Positions 6,137 to 9,097 of a stretch of 9,097 bases of DNA are shown piece after piece. The first letter of the stretch is position 1. Every line of letters starts with the position of its first letter. Under the pieces are notes generated by a model, which searched no databases, was not told the DNA's origin, and worked only from the letters and a program-made list of their open reading frames with translations. This DNA comes from Chloroflexota bacterium. Its GTDB lineage: Bacteria; Chloroflexota; Limnocylindria; Limnocylindrales; CSP1-4. Both the position numbers and the translations under genes were made by a program. The stretch is taken from assembly GCA_013696275.1 (NCBI GenBank), contig JACCYW010000336.1:1-9097 (forward strand), in the 5' to 3' direction.

Positions 6137-6168
6137 CGTGGACCGGTCGCTGTCCACTACCGGTGACC

Positions 6169-6183
6169 GTCCCTTGGCGGGAC
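6169..6183 (-). terminator. Small hairpin after the ABC exporter gene
   Basis: GTCCC, loop TTGGC, GGGAC, lying 27 bp beyond the exporter stop in its direction of transcription. The stem is only 5 bp and no T-run follows, so a terminator role is a weak suggestion. Confidence 0.2.
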
Positions 6184-6210
6184 AACGGGGGCGAAGCCGG
6201 GCCACTGCGG

Positions 6211-8202
6211 CTAGCGCGCGACGAGAGGAGCGACCTCGGGGATCGACCCAGGGACCCGGCCGCCGTCAGTCGCTGCGTCGACCGACTCGCTGGTCAGGAA
6301 CTGCTCGCGGTAGAGCCGGGCGTACGCGCCGCCACGATCGAGCAGTTCGCGGTGGGTGCCACGCTCCACGATGCGGCCGCGTTCATAGACCAGGATGAGG
6401 TCGGCGCGCAGGATGGTCGAGAGGCGATGGGCGATGGCGATGGTGGTGCGGCCCTTCATGACCCGCTCGATGGCCGTCTGGATGAGCCGCTCGGAGACGG
6501 TGTCCAGGGCGGAGGTGGCCTCATCGAGGATGAGGATGCGCGGGTCCTTGAGCAGCACCCGGGCCAGGGCGACGCGCTGCTTCTCGCCGCCTGAGAGGCG
6601 ATAACCCCGCTCACCCACGACCGTGTCGTAGCCCTGCGGCATCTCTCGCACGCGGTCATGGATGGCCGCCAGACGAGCCGCTGCCTGGATCTCCCGATCG
6701 GTAGCGTCGGGTTTGGCGTAGCGCAGGTTCTCCGCGACCGTCGAATGGAACAGGTACGTCTCCTGGGTCACGAAGCCGATGACCTCGCCCAGGCTGGCCA
6801 GGCGGATGCGCCGGACATCGAGGCCATCTATCTCGACCGAGCCATCCGTGACGTCATACAGCCTGGGCACCAGGTAGGTCGTCGTCGTCTTGCCCGAACC
6901 CGAGGGTCCGACCAGGGCCACCAGCTGACCCGGCTGGGCCTGGAAGTCGATGTCCTCCAGGGCGAAGGGAAGGATGTCCACCCGCCGGTCGGGTCGCCCG
7001 TCCTCGTCCACCTCCACCACCGGCGGTGGCGCGCCGGGGAGCGGCTCAACCACCTCGACGCTGGGATAGCTGAAGCCCACGTGTCTGAACCTGACCTGCC
7101 CCTGCACTGAATCGGGCACCAGCGCGACCGCGTCGGGCGCATCCTGGATCTCCGGCTTCATGCCCAGATACTCGAAGATCCGGTCGAACAGGGCCAGCGC
7201 TCCCTGCACCTCCACCTGCACGTTCAACAGTTGGCCGAGCGGAAAGAAGAGCCGGCTCTGAAGGGTGGTGAAGGCGACGATGTCACCGATGGTCGGGGCG
7301 GTCGGGTCGTTGTTGATGGCCAGCACACCGGCCAGCCAGTAAACGAAGGCCGGCGTGATGCTGAAGATGGTGCCGATGATCATGAAGAACCAGCGGCCGA
7401 CCATGCTCTGCCGGATCTGCAGCACGGCGAGCTTGGCATTGGCGGCCCGGAAGCGCTCGTTGGCCTGCTCCTGCCGCCCGAACGTCTTGGTCAGCAGGAT
7501 GCCCGAGACGCTCACGGTCTCCTCGCTGATGGCCGATATGTCAGCCAGGCGCTCCTGCGTCTCCCCGCTGATGCGTCGCCTGACCTTGCCCACCCGATGC
7601 GTCAGGTAGAGGAAGAAGGGCGCCACACCGAGTGACAGGATGGTCAGTCGCCAGTCAAGGAGGGCCATGGCGGCGATGCTGCTGATGACCACCACCAGGT
7701 TGGCCACGACCGTGCTCGCCGTCTCGGTCACGACCGCCTGCACGCCACCTACATCGTTGGCCAACCGGCTCTGGATCTCGCCCGTCCGTGTCTCGGTGAA
7801 GAAGCGCAGCGGCATGCGCTGCAGGTGTGCATAGAGCGCGTTGCGCAGGTCCTGCATCACACGCTGGCCGATGACGTTGTTGAGATAGCTCTGGCCGACG
7901 CCGATGAGCCCGGACACGATGGGCACCAGGATCATCAGCCCGACATACAGGTTCAGCAGACCCAGGTCGCGGCGCGGGATGGCGTCGTCGATGAGCAGCT
8001 TCAGCAGGTAGGGGTTGATGATGCCAAGGAGACTGGTGACCAGGATGGTCAGCAGCACCACCCCGACCCGGCCGCGGTACGGTCGGAAGAAGGCCGCGAT
8101 GCGGCGCACCGTGGAGGCCCGCCGCTCCTTGGGGACTGGCGGCGCATCCGACTCCATCCTGCCGAACATGCGACCCATACCCCCGCGCCGTCCGAAGCTC
8201 AC
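6211..8202 (-). CDS. ABC exporter half-transporter (fused membrane and ATPase domains)
   Basis: A 663-residue type IV ABC exporter subunit of the MsbA/multidrug class, expected to work as a dimer in the inner membrane and export a lipid, drug or peptide. An N-terminal basic stretch precedes membrane segments near 47-67, 84-104, 163-203 (two) and 267-291 plus a likely sixth near 305-325. The nucleotide-binding domain has Walker A GPSGSGKT (432-439), Q-loop FVTQ (Gln480), signature LSGGE (536-540), Walker B ILILDE with Glu561, D-loop SALD and switch His592, all intact, so it should be active. Between the A-loop strand FSYP (377-380) and ALEDIDF (414-420) sits an extra roughly 30-residue Pro- and acid-rich loop. 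The GTG start at 8202 overlaps the toxin stop as GTGA; ATG codons 8, 11 and 15 codons further in are alternatives. Translational coupling to the PIN gene is likely. Substrate unknown. Confidence 0.92.
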   Translation of the reverse strand: MSFGRRGGMGRMFGRMESDAPPVPKERRASTVRRIAAFFRPYRGRVGVVLLTILVTSLLGIINPYLLKLLIDDAIPRRDLGLLNLYVGLMILVPIVSGLIGVGQSYLNNVIGQRVMQDLRNALYAHLQRMPLRFFTETRTGEIQSRLANDVGGVQAVVTETASTVVANLVVVISSIAAMALLDWRLTILSLGVAPFFLYLTHRVGKVRRRISGETQERLADISAISEETVSVSGILLTKTFGRQEQANERFRAANAKLAVLQIRQSMVGRWFFMIIGTIFSITPAFVYWLAGVLAINNDPTAPTIGDIVAFTTLQSRLFFPLGQLLNVQVEVQGALALFDRIFEYLGMKPEIQDAPDAVALVPDSVQGQVRFRHVGFSYPSVEVVEPLPGAPPPVVEVDEDGRPDRRVDILPFALEDIDFQAQPGQLVALVGPSGSGKTTTTYLVPRLYDVTDGSVEIDGLDVRRIRLASLGEVIGFVTQETYLFHSTVAENLRYAKPDATDREIQAAARLAAIHDRVREMPQGYDTVVGERGYRLSGGEKQRVALARVLLKDPRILILDEATSALDTVSERLIQTAIERVMKGRTTIAIAHRLSTILRADLILVYERGRIVERGTHRELLDRGGAYARLYREQFLTSESVDAATDGGRVPGSIPEVAPLVAR

Positions 8203-8597
8203 CGCTCAGGCGCCGGAGCGTAGGGTGCCATCAGCCCGGGGAACATCGGGAAGTGGCTCACGTTGCTCGTCGCGAGCTGTGCTCCCAAGTCCTGAGCGGT
8301 CGCCGCCACGATGAGATCAGAGAGCGAGATCTGGCGATGGGTGTTGCGCCATCGCCGTCCGAGCTCACCGGCACGCCGTGCGATCGATTCATCCACGGGG
8401 ACCCAGCGGAGACCGCGGAAAAGGCGCTCCGCAGCACTGCGCTCCGCGCTCCGGAGACCGCGCATGATCTCGACTCGCGTCACCTCCGACGCGACCATTC
8501 GGCTCTCCAGTGCGCGCGCGAACTCGCCGGCGCCTGGCTGTCCGCGCAAGATGTCCACCAGGACGGTCGAATCGACCACCGTCAGCCCCGACGCCAC
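8199..8597 (-). CDS. vapC: PIN-domain ribonuclease toxin, VapC type
   Basis: VapC toxins are Mg-dependent endoribonucleases that cut tRNA or rRNA when not held by their antitoxin. The 132-residue protein has the PIN fold markers: Asp9 in VVDSTVLVD, Glu43 in RVEIMRGL and Asp94 in SLSDLIVAATA. The fourth position, usually acidic, falls in ATSNVSHFPMF where Asn112 is seen; several VapC subgroups read this way, and three acidic residues can suffice. The GTG at 8597 overlaps the antitoxin end by 16 bases. A second GTG at 8579, just after the antitoxin stop with GGGG upstream, gives a shorter start MVVDSTVLVD and is plausible. The upstream partner is the ribbon-helix-helix gene, a standard VapBC order. 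The stop overlaps the start of the ABC exporter gene, which is not standard. Confidence 0.88.
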   Translation of the reverse strand: MASGLTVVDSTVLVDILRGQPGAGEFARALESRMVASEVTRVEIMRGLRSAERSAAERLFRGLRWVPVDESIARRAGELGRRWRNTHRQISLSDLIVAATAQDLGAQLATSNVSHFPMFPGLMAPYAPAPER

Positions 8598-8866
8598 TGC
8601 TCGTCCAGCTCGCGCTCACGCTCCGGCTCTCGGTCACGGACCTGATCTACGTACGTGCAGCCATCGGGCAGACGCGGGATGGCACCGAATGATTCCGCGA
8701 GAGCAGCGCGCTGACGCTGGAGCTCGGTCAGATCGTCATCGGCGCCGGCCAGGTACGCTTCCACGGCCTCGCGGATGAGGCTGGAGGCCGTCACGCCGCA
8801 CGCCCGCGCGCGGTGAACCAAGCGCTCCATCTGGTGCTCGTCGAGGTATATCTGGGTGCGCCTCAT
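8582..8866 (-). CDS. Ribbon-helix-helix antitoxin (CopG/VapB-like)
   Basis: A 94-residue DNA-binding antitoxin. Residues 1-40 form a ribbon-helix-helix domain: strand RRTQIYLDE, helix QMERLVHRARACG, turn VTASS and helix LIREAVEAYL. Strand residues at positions 3-7 would contact the operator. The rest (41-94), acidic and Arg/Glu-rich and ending ERELDEQWRRG, is probably the flexible part that wraps and blocks the toxin. I chose ATG 8866 because it begins directly at the conserved strand. An in-frame ATG at 8884 would add MYDTYI encoded by the operator palindrome, and the open frame back to 9067 has no family resemblance. No Shine-Dalgarno site precedes the ATG, so a leaderless message is likely. 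It overlaps the toxin gene by 16 bp. Confidence 0.87.
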   Translation of the reverse strand: MRRTQIYLDEHQMERLVHRARACGVTASSLIREAVEAYLAGADDDLTELQRQRAALAESFGAIPRLPDGCTYVDQVRDREPERERELDEQWRRG

Positions 8867-8885
8867 GATGTACGTATCGTACATC
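8867..8885. promoter_or_regulatory. Palindromic operator and promoter of the toxin-antitoxin operon
   Basis: GATGTACG-TAT-CGTACATC is a perfect palindrome with 8-bp arms and a 3-bp centre, touching the antitoxin ATG (8866). On the minus strand TACGAT (8881 to 8876) inside it reads as a -10 box ending 9 bases before the ATG, so antitoxin binding would cover the promoter and a leaderless start. Autorepression by the ribbon-helix-helix protein is inferred from known VapBC-type operons. Confidence 0.7.
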
Positions 8886-9097
8886 GCAAGCGCGAAACCA
8901 GGAAAGCTACCTCCGCCGGAGGCTTCCGGCCGGCCCTCCGCGTCCGGGGAGTGGAGGGCGCGGAGGGGGTCTTCGAGATGACCTGGGCACCGAACGGACG
9001 AGCGACCTAACCAGTACGGCACATCGCGGGGCGAGGGACCGCACGTCATCTGGAGGAGGATCGGCACCCACGATCTGTTCGATGAGCCCTGATGGAC
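8886..9097. other. Upstream spacer with strong inverted repeats
   Basis: No credible gene. CCCTCCGCG (8934-8942) and CGCGGAGGG (8959-8967) are perfect 9-bp arms around a 16-base loop. Just before, CCTCC/GGAGG (8910-8922) and CCGGA/TCCGG (8916-8929) are overlapping alternative hairpins. A GGAGGAGG at 9053-9060 and an ATG at 9082 on the plus strand may mark a gene running off the window, but the 22-base gap is too long to call it. Confidence 0.5.

Larger units (their letters stand above)
5558..6210. other. Repeat-rich non-coding spacer between convergent units
   Basis: 653 bp between the stops of the lysyl-oxidase-like gene and the ABC exporter gene. Open frames here (for example plus-strand frames spanning 5368-5859, 5478-5909 and 5899-6129) give Arg/Ser/Pro-rich low-quality sequence with no family motif, so I call none. 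It contains a duplicated 11-mer (5649, 5711), a 16-nt inverted pair (5856, 6003), a long stem-loop (6001-6037), a perfect 26-bp tandem duplication (6085-6136) and a small hairpin (6169-6183). It could be a decayed gene remnant, a transcription-termination zone or the site of an unrecognised small RNA. Confidence 0.7.

Noticed and set aside
6085..6148. Possible CRISPR array or integron site
   Set aside because: Only two adjacent copies with no spacers, no cas genes or integrase; better described as a tandem duplication.
8867..9067. Longer antitoxin frame starting at 9067
   Set aside because: The added 67 codons have no family likeness and run through the operator palindrome and strong hairpins.

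Overview
The window is a GC-rich (by eye well over 60% G+C) bacterial chromosome segment with frequent GTG starts, several tight or overlapping gene junctions and few Shine-Dalgarno sites. I see no phage, plasmid or insertion-sequence genes, no rRNA, tRNA or CRISPR. This style, and a probable leaderless start on the citrate synthase gene, would fit a soil or aquatic Chloroflexota or Actinomycetota lineage. The taxonomic guess is inference only.

Left part (1-2699, plus strand): a nicotinamidase (NAD salvage), a compact citrate synthase whose catalytic Asp position holds Glu, and a WaaE-like family 2 glycosyltransferase, with gaps of 11 and 32 bp. Then a minus-strand OsmC-type thiol peroxidase-like protein (2715-3197) lies tail-to-tail with the glycosyltransferase and head-to-head with the next gene.

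Middle part (3231-5557, plus strand): two proteins built for export. The first is an amidohydrolase with a twin-arginine plus lipobox leader and an Ala/Thr/Pro/Ser-rich tether. The second is a secreted lysyl-oxidase-like protein that keeps the His-x-His-x-His copper site and both residues (Lys, Tyr) that form the LTQ cofactor in animal lysyl oxidases. This is the most notable gene here.

A 653-bp non-coding stretch (5558-6210) separates two convergent units. It holds a perfect 26-bp tandem duplication, a long stem-loop, and a 16-nt inverted copy of one arm of that stem-loop 131 bp away.

Right part (8866 down to 6211, minus strand): a probable operon of ribbon-helix-helix antitoxin, PIN-domain (VapC-type) toxin and ABC exporter half-transporter, joined by a 16-nt overlap and then a GTGA overlap. 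A 19-bp palindrome abuts the antitoxin start and is the likely autoregulatory operator. A toxin-antitoxin pair translationally coupled to an exporter is unusual. No wholly new system can be proved from the sequence alone; the lysyl oxidase-like protein and its exported neighbour, the toxin-antitoxin/exporter operon and the repeat-rich convergent spacer are the best leads.
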